NCBI GenBank assembly: GCA_003524095.1 | Contig: DOEE01000003.1 | Location: 457,421-521,420 of the forward strand | DNA length: 64,000 bases | Direction: 5' to 3' | Origin: Clostridiales bacterium | GTDB lineage: Bacteria; Bacillota; Clostridia; Christensenellales; UBA1242 | Part shown: positions 1 through 7,634 of the stretch, one piece after another | Numbering within the stretch: the stretch's first letter is position 1 | Layout: the number at the start of each line of letters is the position of its first letter | Position numbers and translations under genes: made by a program | Notes under the pieces: model-generated | Told to the model about the DNA's origin: nothing | Database searches by the model: none | What the model saw: the letters and a program-made list of their open reading frames with translations, nothing else

Positions 1-40
1 ACGCTAGAGGTCGTGGGTTCGAGTCCCATCCAGGTCGCCA
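1..40 (+). tRNA. 3' end of a tRNA, probably tRNA-Asp (truncated by window edge)
   Basis: Only the 3' part is present: the end of the anticodon arm, a short variable loop, a T arm with the TTCGAGT loop, a 7-nt acceptor strand, discriminator G and encoded CCA at 38-40. The anticodon lies outside the window. The AC that would follow the anticodon and the discriminator G fit tRNA-Asp(GTC), but this is inference. It is the first member of a cluster continuing with Phe, Thr and Tyr. Confidence 0.75.
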
Positions 41-50
41 TTATATGTAT

Positions 51-126
<76 letters not shown>

Positions 127-183
127 TATACAAAATTATGTTGCTAACCACTGATTACCGAGTTTTTGGTTACAACATTCCAT

Positions 184-258
184 GCTGGTGTGGCTCAACG
201 GTAGAGCAGCTGACTTGTAATCAGCAGGTTGTAGGTTCGATTCCTATCACCAGCTCCA
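184..258 (+). tRNA. tRNA-Thr (TGT)
   Basis: A complete 75-nt cloverleaf with acceptor GCTGGTG pairing with CACCAGC. The anticodon stem GCTGA/TCAGC encloses loop CTTGTAA, with anticodon TGT at 216-218. The discriminator is T and CCA is encoded. A 57-bp spacer separates it from tRNA-Phe, and only 3 bp separate it from tRNA-Tyr. Confidence 0.97.
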
Positions 259-261
259 TGC

Positions 262-346
262 GGGAGGGTTGCAGAGCGGTCAAATGCAACGGACTGTAAA
301 TCCGTCGTCTCAGACTTCGATGGTTCGAATCCATCCCCTCCCACCA
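262..346 (+). tRNA. tRNA-Tyr (GTA)
   Basis: An 85-nt class II tRNA with a long variable arm. Acceptor GGGAGGG pairs with CCCTCCC at 336-342. Anticodon GTA is at 296-298, the discriminator is A, and CCA is at 344-346. It is the last gene of the cluster and runs directly into a terminator. Bases 319-338 (T arm) have an exact reverse complement downstream, split into 383-393 and 431-439, as reported in the findings. Confidence 0.97.
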
Positions 347-375
347 AAAAATGACCTATCAATGGTCATTTTTTT
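347..375 (+). terminator. Rho-independent terminator of the tRNA cluster
   Basis: The inverted repeat AAAAATGACC/GGTCATTTTT has a 7-nt loop and is followed by a T run. It begins right after the CCA of tRNA-Tyr. Two further copies of the same hairpin occur at 553-580 and 761-789 as part of tandem repeats. Confidence 0.9.
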
Positions 376-382
376 GTGTCTC

Positions 383-439
383 GGGGATGGATTTGCATGC
401 TTGATAGCATGCGCATGGCTAATAGCCATGCGAACCATC
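383..439 (-). other. Split antisense copy of the tRNA-Tyr T arm
   Basis: GGGGATGGATT at 383-393 is the exact reverse complement of tRNA-Tyr 328-338. CGAACCATC at 431-439 is the exact reverse complement of 319-327. The two are adjacent in the tRNA but are separated here by a 37-bp insert made of two palindromic hairpins. The same pair recurs in the second tandem unit at 589-599 and 638-646. The first half recurs in the third unit at 798-808. The function is unknown. Confidence 0.8.
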
Positions 440-928
440 TAAGGTAGTCGGGAACCCGTCAGTTGACACTGCCACCCGACAAATATGGCTATGAGTTCAA
501 GCGATATTATATTTATATTTCAGCCATATTGACGAATCGCATCCCATCCACCAAAATGACCTATCAATGGTCATTTTTTTGTGTCTCGGGGGATGGATTA
601 TGCATGCTTGATAGCATGCACATGGCTAATAGCCATGCGAACCATCTAAGGTAGTCGGGAACCCGTCAGTTGACACTGCCACCCGACAAATATGGCTATG
701 AGTTCATGTGATATTATATTTGTATTCCAGCCATATTGACGAATCGCATCCCACCCACCTAAAAATGACCTATCAAGGGTCATTTTTTTGTGTCTCGGGG
801 GATGGATTTGCATGCTTGATAGCATGAACTATGATAAGTTTTTTTTTACTACATTATTTGAATTGCTAAATTATCTAACAGATAATTTTCTACAAAAAAA
901 CAAATCATATGAGCTATCTTCTAATTTT

Positions 929-957
929 TTGCAATACTAAATGTGTTAAAATTATAA
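929..957 (+). promoter_or_regulatory. Candidate promoter of the spoIIA operon
   Basis: TTGCAA (929-934), a 17-bp spacer, then TTATAA (952-957), about 50 bp before spoIIAA. This looks like a sigma-A type site. The operon is sigma-H driven in Bacillus subtilis, but I see no convincing sigma-H match here. Confidence 0.4.
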
Positions 958-1008
958 AAGCAAAACATGGTAATTGCTTTTTGTTTTTAAGTATTATAGG
1001 AGAATGGT

Positions 1009-1317
1009 ATGGATGTTAAGTTTAGTTTGAGTAATGGAACATTGAGAGTTATGCTAATAGGCGAGCTTGATGATTGTAGTGCTAGCTTTGTAAGGCAAAT
1101 TCTTGATGATGCTCTGCGTAAATATAATTATGACGATGTGGTTTTTGATATGTCAGAACTCAATTTTATGGACAGTACGGGCATTGGTGTACTTATTGGA
1201 AGATATAAATATTTAAAGAACAAAAATAAGAATATTTATATAAGTAATCCCTCAAATACTGTTGACAAAATATTTAGAATGTCGGGCATTTTTGAAATAA
1301 TGCCCAAAATATCTTAA
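1009..1317 (+). CDS. spoIIAA: Anti-sigma-F factor antagonist SpoIIAA
   Basis: A 102-residue single STAS-domain protein, the normal size for SpoIIAA. The conserved loop MDSTGIG places the regulatory phosphorylated serine at Ser56, equivalent to Ser58 of B. subtilis. Unphosphorylated SpoIIAA binds SpoIIAB and releases sigma-F in the forespore. SpoIIAB inactivates it by phosphorylation, and SpoIIE restores it in known systems. The start follows a strong AGGAG sequence at about 1000. It is the first gene of a tight three-gene operon, with 12 bp to spoIIAB. The order spoIIAA-spoIIAB-sigF is diagnostic and makes confusion with other STAS antagonists such as RsbV unlikely. Confidence 0.95.
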   Translation: MDVKFSLSNGTLRVMLIGELDDCSASFVRQILDDALRKYNYDDVVFDMSELNFMDSTGIGVLIGRYKYLKNKNKNIYISNPSNTVDKIFRMSGIFEIMPKIS

Positions 1318-1329
1318 TGGAGAGAAATT

Positions 1330-1755
1330 ATGGAAATAATAAATAAAATGAACTTGAAATTTTGGTCAAAAGGTGAGAATGAAAGTTTTGCAAGACTGGC
1401 AGTTGCTAGTTTTTGTTCTAATATTCCGTTTGATGTCGAAGAAATTTCGGATATTAAGACTGCTGTAAGTGAAGGTGTAACAAATGCTATTGTTCATGGA
1501 TATGACGGGACGATGGGCGAAATTGAGATTAATTGTGAAGTGTATTCCGACCATGTAAAAATAGAAATTGTTGATTTGGGCAAAGGTATTGATGATGTTG
1601 AAAAGGCATTAACACCATTTTTTACAACAAAGCCAGACAAAGAACGTAGTGGAATGGGCTTTACAGTAATGGAAGGTTTTATGGACAAAATGGTTGTTGA
1701 ATCTGCATTAGGGAAAGGCACTAAGGTAACACTTATCAAAAAAATAAAAAAATAA
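1330..1755 (+). CDS. spoIIAB: Anti-sigma-F factor and serine kinase SpoIIAB
   Basis: A 141-residue GHKL-fold ATPase. The N box EGVTNAIVHGY is at about 48-58, the G1 box DLGKGID at about 82-88, and the G2 region GMGFTVME at about 108-115. In the family it binds sigma-F with ATP to hold it inactive, and phosphorylates SpoIIAA on serine. Its length matches B. subtilis SpoIIAB (146 residues). It sits 12 bp after spoIIAA and 9 bp before sigF, with GGAG-type ribosome sites in each gap, which fits co-translation of the partner-switching proteins. Confidence 0.95.
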   Translation: MEIINKMNLKFWSKGENESFARLAVASFCSNIPFDVEEISDIKTAVSEGVTNAIVHGYDGTMGEIEINCEVYSDHVKIEIVDLGKGIDDVEKALTPFFTTKPDKERSGMGFTVMEGFMDKMVVESALGKGTKVTLIKKIKK

Positions 1756-1764
1756 GGAGATAAT

Positions 1765-2487
1765 ATGCTTGATTTAGAGACGACAAATAGTCTTATTGTT
1801 CTTGCAAAAAATGGTGATGAACAAGCCAAGGAAAGATTGGTCACCGAGAATTCTCCACTTATTAAAAGTGTTATCAAAAAGTATATGGGCAAAGGGATTG
1901 AATTTGATGATTTGTATCAATTGGGAAGTTTGGGATTCTTGAAAGCTATTAGCAACTTTGATGAAAGTTTTGGTGTAAAATTTTCAACTTATGCTGTTCC
2001 TATGATTGCTGGTGAAATCAAAAGATTTATAAGAGATAATGGAATTATCAAAGTTTCGCGTAGTACGAAGCAACTTAATCTTCATATAAATAGGTTTATT
2101 GAAGAATACATTTCAAAACATCATAAAACTCCAACAACTTCTGAAATAGCCAAACAATTTGGAATACTTGATACAGAAGTTGTATATGCAATGGATAGTT
2201 CAATTAAGCCGATTTCTTTGTATTCACTAGTTGGAGATGAAAATGGGAAAGAGCAATATTTAATAGATAAAATCGAAGATGACAAGCCAATTGATAAACA
2301 ATTGGATAATGAACTATTGTATAAGATTATTAGAGAATTGCCAGTTAGAGAAAAAAAGATAATAATTTTAAGATATTTTAGAGACAAAACGCAAAAAGAT
2401 ATAGCACTTGAGCTTGGCGTTTCACAAGTTCAAGTTAGTAGACTTGAAAGCAAGATTTTGTCAAAATTAAAAGATAAATTAACATAA
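1765..2487 (+). CDS. sigF: RNA polymerase sigma-F factor (SpoIIAC)
   Basis: A 240-residue sigma-70 family protein of the SigF/G/B subgroup. Region 2 is visible at about 48-95 (DDLYQLGSLGFLKAI, FSTYAVPMIAGEIKRFIRD), region 3 at about 105-160, and a region 4 helix-turn-helix at the C-terminus (TQKDIALELGVSQVQVSRLE). It directs the first forespore-specific transcription. The assignment to SigF rather than SigG rests on the operon: it lies immediately after its own anti-sigma factor and antagonist. The start is preceded by AAGGAG, and a shared terminator follows. Confidence 0.94.
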   Translation: MLDLETTNSLIVLAKNGDEQAKERLVTENSPLIKSVIKKYMGKGIEFDDLYQLGSLGFLKAISNFDESFGVKFSTYAVPMIAGEIKRFIRDNGIIKVSRSTKQLNLHINRFIEEYISKHHKTPTTSEIAKQFGILDTEVVYAMDSSIKPISLYSLVGDENGKEQYLIDKIEDDKPIDKQLDNELLYKIIRELPVREKKIIILRYFRDKTQKDIALELGVSQVQVSRLESKILSKLKDKLT

Positions 2488-2535
2488 AAAATGACCAACA
2501 ATTCAAATTAGAATCGAATTGCGGGTCTTTTTTTG
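2486..2535. terminator. Bidirectional terminator between sigF and the lipoprotein gene
   Basis: The stem GACC-CAATTC/GAATTG-GGTC spans 2493-2527. It is flanked by an A run on the left and a T run on the right, so it can end transcripts arriving from both sides. The two genes converge here. Confidence 0.8.
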
Positions 2536-2539
2536 TATT

Positions 2540-5197
2540 TTAGGCTGAAACTTTGAGAGTATTGATACCGTTATTTACTGTGCCACGATTGATACTATCA
2601 ACTAGTGTGTTATATTTATAGGTATTAACATTGTTATTTCGTTCGTTAATATTGTTAATAGAGCCATTATTGTATCCGTTTGTATTGTTGTATAATGTTC
2701 CATTTCCGTCATATCTATAACTATTGTTTCCAAGGTTATTGTTGTCCAGATTATTTTGACTAATTATTGTGTTATTATAACCATTGTTTAGTCCGTTGTT
2801 ATAATTGTTTCCAGCAACCCCAAAGTTATTAGTATTGTCTACCATTTGTGGAGTATTATTTGGATTAATAATTGTGTCGTTGTCATTGCTAACTACTTCA
2901 TTTGTTGTATTCTCATTTGTTGTATTTAGATTGTCATTATTATTTACAATATCTGAATTATTGTTAGTCTCTATATTATCACTAATTTTAATATTATCGC
3001 TGTTTTCTTGTGTTTGATTAGTTTCGTCTTTTAAAACTATTTTCTTTTTGTAAGTATCGACATTTCCTAAACCTTGATTGTAAGTGTCAACATTACTATA
3101 AGATTTTTTATCTAGAAAACTATCGTTGTTAAATTCCTTATTTGAATTTAAATTATCATTATTTTCAGTAACTATAGTTTCCTTGACGATTGTACTATCG
3201 TTGCTACTGTCATTGTTTGTTATAATTTCGTTATTATCATCTTCAACGTCTGCTAAAATTGAATTGTCTGGTGTAATAATTTTTTTCTCAACAACTGTGT
3301 TGCCATTTTCGTCTATAGTTTTTTCAATTTCAACTAATTCATTTTTAGTTGTTGCACTGTCTTCTTTTTTAACATCGACATTTGGAGTAACGGGGGATAT
3401 ATTGTCATTATCTTCAACTATAATATTTTTGTCGTCAATAACTGTTTCAACTTTGTTGTCAGGTGCATTATTAGAACTATTGACATCTGTGGTAATATTT
3501 GTGTTATTATTCAAGTCTTCTACAATTGTTACACCATTATTGTTTTGTGCGTCCTGCAACAAATACTTAATTTGTTCCAAAGTTGCAATTGCATTTTCGT
3601 GATAAGAAATTCTAGTATCAATTTGATTTAGAATTTTTAGATAGTTGCTATTTGCAATATCTATACTTTGAGCAAGTCCTGTATTAGTAGATGAAATTTT
3701 ATTAATTTCGTTAGTTAGAGTTCCATTTGTATTTCTTAGATTTTTAATTGTTGTTTTGATGTCTTCAATGTAATTGTTAAGTGCTGATACTTGGTTTGCG
3801 TTTGGTGTACAATTTCCATTTAATATGCATTCGTTTAGTTCTTTGGCATCATGAATATTGTCAAGAATTACTACTTTGTAATTAGCCAAGGTGTTGTTGG
3901 CTTGGACAACATCGGCAGTCATAGCATATAACTTTTGAAGTTTTTCTACATATTTATTTAGTGTACTATTTGCACTATCATAATTAATTGAATTAATAAA
4001 TCTAGGATTGTATTTTAGTAAATCTGGCGTAAATGAACTTTCACTATAATAGATAACTTTGTATGGTTTAAATCTAACTATGTTGTCTGTATTAGTGTTG
4101 TTATTTGCCTTATCGTCAGTATTATCGTTCAAAACAACATCGGTATTTGTTGTCTCGTTATTCATTGTGTTGTCTAAATTTGAATCGTTAGCTTCTACAG
4201 GTTTTTTGTTATCTGAGATGATTTGATTATATAAATTGTTTGATGTGTCAGTAGAATCAGTAGTAACATTAATTTCTTCTTCAGGTAAATCTAATGTGTT
4301 TTTAACATTAATATTATCGTAATCAGTAATATTGTTTTTTGTGCTGTTTATGTCATTATCATTTAAATTATTGTTTATATCAATAAGGTTATTGTCAATA
4401 ACATTATCGTTTGTGTCACGAATAGTAATATTTGCGTCGGATAAAGTGTCAACTTTGTCGCTATTGTTTTTAACAACTAAATCGTTATTGTTTGTTGATA
4501 GTAATTCAACATTTAACTTTTGATTGTTTGCGGAAATTTTTTGTAAACAACTTTTTGTTTGAGAATTTAGATTTGTATTTGGAGTAGTTGTTACACAAGA
4601 TTTTTTGCAAGATGAACAATTATTATTGTTATCCAATATCAAAGTTTTTTTGCATGAAGTACAGTTTCCATTGCTATCGCAGATTACTGTTTGATTACAA
4701 CTATTACATACACCATTGTCGGAGCATGTATATTTCTTTTTGCATAGTTTACAATTTCCATTACTATCGCAATATAGTCTATTAATTAGTTCGTTCTTGA
4801 GTGCTTGAGTTAAGTCGTCTTTCAAACTTATTTCTTCTGCATTTAATTCTTGTGTTGATGTTAATTTTTCATTCTTGTTTTTCAAACTGTCTGAGTTTTC
4901 TTGAATAGCTGTATAATTTACTTGTGGTTCATTAATATTGCTTATTGCTAATACTCTAGTTTGTGTTTTGTTTGGTGATGGAACAGTGTTTGTATTAATT
5001 TTATTCAAGTCATAAATGTCGTTACTAACAAGATATTCATTGTCAACTGTGTCGAGTCTATTAACGGTATTATATAATAAGTTTAAGTTTTTATTTAATT
5101 GCTTGCTAGCTTGAATTGTTGCGTCTGTTGAATTACATCCAATTAACATTACACAAATAAGCAACAAACTAGTAATTATAATTAATGTTTTTTTCAT
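2540..5197 (-). CDS. Asn-rich lipoprotein with four Cys-rich 15-residue repeats
   Basis: 885 residues. The N-terminus is a lipoprotein signal peptide: a KK start, a hydrophobic core and lipobox LIGC with the modified cysteine at 21. Residues 143-201 hold four tandem repeats of about 15 residues on the pattern C-D-S-N-G-N-C-x-x-C-K-K. The fourth repeat has lost its first Cys. The rest is extremely rich in Asn and Asp and looks disordered, apart from a calmer stretch at about 375-545 that could be helical or coiled-coil. A GAGGAG ribosome site precedes the ATG. I do not recognise a family. The gene lies between sigF and spoVAC on the opposite strand. A sporulation role is only suggested by position. 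Confidence 0.75.
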   Translation of the reverse strand: MKKTLIIITSLLLICVMLIGCNSTDATIQASKQLNKNLNLLYNTVNRLDTVDNEYLVSNDIYDLNKINTNTVPSPNKTQTRVLAISNINEPQVNYTAIQENSDSLKNKNEKLTSTQELNAEEISLKDDLTQALKNELINRLYCDSNGNCKLCKKKYTCSDNGVCNSCNQTVICDSNGNCTSCKKTLILDNNNNCSSCKKSCVTTTPNTNLNSQTKSCLQKISANNQKLNVELLSTNNNDLVVKNNSDKVDTLSDANITIRDTNDNVIDNNLIDINNNLNDNDINSTKNNITDYDNINVKNTLDLPEEEINVTTDSTDTSNNLYNQIISDNKKPVEANDSNLDNTMNNETTNTDVVLNDNTDDKANNNTNTDNIVRFKPYKVIYYSESSFTPDLLKYNPRFINSINYDSANSTLNKYVEKLQKLYAMTADVVQANNTLANYKVVILDNIHDAKELNECILNGNCTPNANQVSALNNYIEDIKTTIKNLRNTNGTLTNEINKISSTNTGLAQSIDIANSNYLKILNQIDTRISYHENAIATLEQIKYLLQDAQNNNGVTIVEDLNNNTNITTDVNSSNNAPDNKVETVIDDKNIIVEDNDNISPVTPNVDVKKEDSATTKNELVEIEKTIDENGNTVVEKKIITPDNSILADVEDDNNEIITNNDSSNDSTIVKETIVTENNDNLNSNKEFNNDSFLDKKSYSNVDTYNQGLGNVDTYKKKIVLKDETNQTQENSDNIKISDNIETNNNSDIVNNNDNLNTTNENTTNEVVSNDNDTIINPNNTPQMVDNTNNFGVAGNNYNNGLNNGYNNTIISQNNLDNNNLGNNSYRYDGNGTLYNNTNGYNNGSINNINERNNNVNTYKYNTLVDSINRGTVNNGINTLKVSA

Positions 5198-5326
5198 TTT
5201 TGTCTCCTCAAATTTTTTATTAATTATATTTTGCGAAGAAAATTAAAAATTATTTATTTTTTATTTAAAAATTGTTTAAAACTTTTTTTTTGTGAAATAT
5301 TTAAATATATTGATTTTTGGAGAAGT

Positions 5327-5776
5327 ATGATGGATGCAAAAATAAGAAACAAAAAATATAATGAATATGTTGACGCCAAAAAGCCTCAAACAAAAAATTT
5401 TCCAACACTTATATATGCCTATCTAGTTGGTGGACTTATTTGTATCATCGGTCAGGCGATTCAGGATTCGCTACTTGCAATCTTTCCGACTATGAGTATT
5501 GAAAGTGCTGGCACATGGATGTTAATTATTCTAATTTTTCTAGCGAGTTTTCTAACGGCAGTTGGTGTGTATGATAGAATTGGTGTTTTTGCAGGTGCGG
5601 GTTCTATAGTTCCAATTACGGGATTTTCTAATTCTATTACTAGTCCCGCCATGGAGTTTAAAAAGGAAGGTATAATCTTTGGGCTTTGTGTTAAAATGTT
5701 TTCGGTTGCAGGCCCAGTAATTGTTAATGGTCTAGCTATATCTGTCATTGTTGGAATTATTTATTTGTTTTTGTGA
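5327..5776 (+). CDS. spoVAC: Stage V sporulation protein AC (SpoVAC)
   Basis: About 149 residues and several hydrophobic segments, matching SpoVAC in size (150 in B. subtilis). It is a membrane component of the channel that carries Ca-dipicolinate into the developing spore and out at germination. The typical sequence GAGSIVPITGFSNSI is present, and SpoVAE shares a related stretch. An in-frame start exists at 5231, but the ATG at 5327 has a GGAG site about 6 bp upstream and gives the family length, so I prefer it. A 186-bp gap precedes spoVAD; I see no firm terminator or sigma-G site in it. Confidence 0.92.
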   Translation: MMDAKIRNKKYNEYVDAKKPQTKNFPTLIYAYLVGGLICIIGQAIQDSLLAIFPTMSIESAGTWMLIILIFLASFLTAVGVYDRIGVFAGAGSIVPITGFSNSITSPAMEFKKEGIIFGLCVKMFSVAGPVIVNGLAISVIVGIIYLFL

Positions 5777-5962
5777 TTTTCTCAAAATCTTGATTGAATG
5801 AATATGGGTTTGTTGGTATAAAAGATAGTATTATTTTTGATTATTAATATTATTTTAAGGTATTTATCTTAAAAATTGTATTAAAATTTGATATATTTGA
5901 TAACAATACACGGATTGTATTTTGACTTTTGGTGACTGATAATAAATTTAATAGGTGTTTAT

Positions 5963-6970
5963 ATGAAAAAAAGAAATCAGACAATATTCTTTAAAAATGC
6001 GCCAAAAATAATCGGAAATTACACGATTGTTGGGCAAAAAGAAGGTAATAGTAATTTCAAAGATTACTTTGATTATGTTTTGAAAAATGATTTATTTGGA
6101 GAAAAAACTTTTGAAAAGGCAGAAAGAAAAATGCTTGAGCATTCGGTTATAAATGCGATAGAAAATGCAGGATTGAGTAGTAAGGATATTGATTTGCTTG
6201 TATGTGGAGACTTACTTAATCAAATAATTTCTTCAAGTTTTACGGCGAGAGAATTGGATATTCCTTTCTTGGGATTGTATGGTGCGTGTAGCACAATGGC
6301 AGAAACTTTGGCTGTCGGGTCTGCACTGATAAATGCTGAATATATTTCAAAAGTTGCATGTGCGACAGGTAGTCACTTTAGTAGTGCTGAAAGACAATAT
6401 AGATTTCCTTTGGAATTGGGAAATCAACGTCCGCCTGTGAGTCAATGGACAGTAACTGGTGCGGGTTGTACTATTCTTGGAGACAAGGGTGGTGACAAAG
6501 AAATTGTTAATGCAACCTTTGGAAAAGTGACGGATTTTGGGATTAATGATGTTAATAATATGGGTGCAGCAATGGCACCATCGGCTATGAGTACGCTGAT
6601 TGCCCACTTTGAGGACACAAACACAACACCTGACGACTATGATTTGATTTTGACTGGCGATTTGGGAAAACTTGGCAGTGAAATACTAATGGACTTAATG
6701 GAAAACAAAGGGTATAAACTCAAAAGCAATTACAACGACTGCGGACAAATGATATATAATAATAATCAAAAAAGTTATCAAGGTGGAAGTGGTGCAGGAT
6801 GTAGTGCTGTTATTCTTAATTCATACGTTATGCAAAAAATGAATGAAGGTAAATATAATCGTGTTTTATTTTGTGCTACGGGAGCATTGCTGAGTACACT
6901 TAGTAGTCAACAAGGCGATACGATTCCGGGAATTTGCCATGCTGTTGAAATTAGAAAATCAATAAAGTAA
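5963..6970 (+). CDS. spoVAD: Stage V sporulation protein AD (SpoVAD)
   Basis: 335 residues with a thiolase-like fold, the usual SpoVAD length. The motif GLYGACSTMAETLAVGSALI is at about 104-123, with Cys109 where thiolases carry their nucleophile. SpoVAD is the soluble, dipicolinate-binding component on the spore inner membrane. Upstream is a modest AGGTG ribosome site. It is 12 bp before spoVAE and clearly co-transcribed with it. The spoVAA, spoVAB and spoVAF genes of Bacillus are not present, as is usual in the short C-D-E operons of Clostridia. Confidence 0.93.
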   Translation: MKKRNQTIFFKNAPKIIGNYTIVGQKEGNSNFKDYFDYVLKNDLFGEKTFEKAERKMLEHSVINAIENAGLSSKDIDLLVCGDLLNQIISSSFTARELDIPFLGLYGACSTMAETLAVGSALINAEYISKVACATGSHFSSAERQYRFPLELGNQRPPVSQWTVTGAGCTILGDKGGDKEIVNATFGKVTDFGINDVNNMGAAMAPSAMSTLIAHFEDTNTTPDDYDLILTGDLGKLGSEILMDLMENKGYKLKSNYNDCGQMIYNNNQKSYQGGSGAGCSAVILNSYVMQKMNEGKYNRVLFCATGALLSTLSSQQGDTIPGICHAVEIRKSIK

Positions 6971-6982
6971 GGGGAATTATTT

Positions 6983-7348
6983 ATGTTGTTAACTTATTTA
7001 AAGGTGTTTTTGGTTGGTGGATTTATATGTATGCTTGGTCAGATACTTATCATCAAAACCAATATGACAAGTTCAAGAATTTTGGTTTTGTTTGTCTGCA
7101 TCGGTGCTGTCATGGAGGCTTTTGGACTATATGACCCAATAGTGAATTTTGCTTCAGCAGGTGCAACAGTGCCAATTACAGGATTTGGAAGAAGTCTTGC
7201 AAAGGGTGCTATCGAAAGCATAAAAGAAAAAGGACTGTTGGGAGTCTTGACGGGAGGGTTGACAGCAACAGCAGGGGGAATAACTGGTGCAGTTATATTT
7301 GCTTATATTTTTTCTTTGATATTTAGTAGCAAAACCAAAAAATATTAA
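6983..7348 (+). CDS. spoVAE: Stage V sporulation protein AE (SpoVAE/SpoVAEb)
   Basis: 121 residues and largely hydrophobic, with about three or four membrane segments. The motif SAGATVPITGFGRSLAKGA resembles the matching region of SpoVAC. It is a membrane subunit of the dipicolinate channel. An AGGGGA ribosome site precedes the ATG. It is the last gene of the spoVA operon. The following 286 bp are AT-rich and contain only the candidate yunB promoter. Confidence 0.92.
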   Translation: MLLTYLKVFLVGGFICMLGQILIIKTNMTSSRILVLFVCIGAVMEAFGLYDPIVNFASAGATVPITGFGRSLAKGAIESIKEKGLLGVLTGGLTATAGGITGAVIFAYIFSLIFSSKTKKY

Positions 7349-7601
7349 TTTAGATACTCGTTATAATTATTACCAATTTTAAATATTTATTCATAAATTA
7401 GGTGTTCACAATTTAATTATCAGAATCAAATATATTTATAAATATTTATTTATATCTATAATTATACATTATATACAAAAGATTTTTAATCATATATTTT
7501 CTATTTAGTATCCAAAAAATTTGGAAACTTGCCAAATTACGCAAACTAATATCCAATTAATTTAAAAATAGTGGGAAATTTTAATTGAGAATTAAAATAG
7601 C

Positions 7602-7629
7602 ATAATAAGTACTTTTTTAATCATATAAT
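7602..7629 (+). promoter_or_regulatory. Candidate sigma-E promoter of yunB
   Basis: ATAATA (7602-7607), a 14-bp spacer, then CATATAAT (7622-7629), which fits the sigma-E -10 form CATAnnnT. yunB belongs to the sigma-E regulon in B. subtilis. Transcription would start at about 7635, exactly at the GTG start codon, so the message would have almost no leader. Confidence 0.4.
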
Positions 7630-7634
7630 GTTAT

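Larger units (their letters stand above)
347..826. repeat. Two and a half tandem ~207-bp hairpin-rich units downstream of tRNA-Tyr
   Basis: Unit A is 347-552 and unit B is 553-760. Unit C starts at 761 and breaks off near 826 after the first internal hairpin. Each full unit contains, in order, the terminator hairpin, GGGGATGGATT, hairpin GCATGC/GCATGC, hairpin ATGGCT-AAT-AGCCAT, CGAACCATC, GTCGGG...CCCGAC enclosing CAGT-TGAC-ACTG, and a long stem AATATGGCT...AGCCATATT. The end of each unit resembles the 3' end of tRNA-Tyr. Differences between A and B are scattered point changes, and one shortens the second hairpin. There is no credible coding sequence in the region. The stretch 827-928 is plain AT-rich DNA. 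Confidence 0.85.

Noticed and set aside
347..826. Integron attC array or group II intron
   Set aside because: No integron integrase, gene cassettes, reverse transcriptase or intron domain V motif is present, and the units do not carry the attC R/L core pattern.
2805..4785. Several plus-strand frames inside the lipoprotein gene, rich in Leu, Ser and Phe
   Set aside because: They are reverse-strand shadows of Asn-rich codons (AAT/AAC read as ATT/GTT) and have no ribosome sites.
5777..5962. Possible sigma-G promoter between spoVAC and spoVAD (TGAATA ... GATAGTA)
   Set aside because: The spacer is about 19 bp and the -10 match is poor; the three genes are expected to form one operon.
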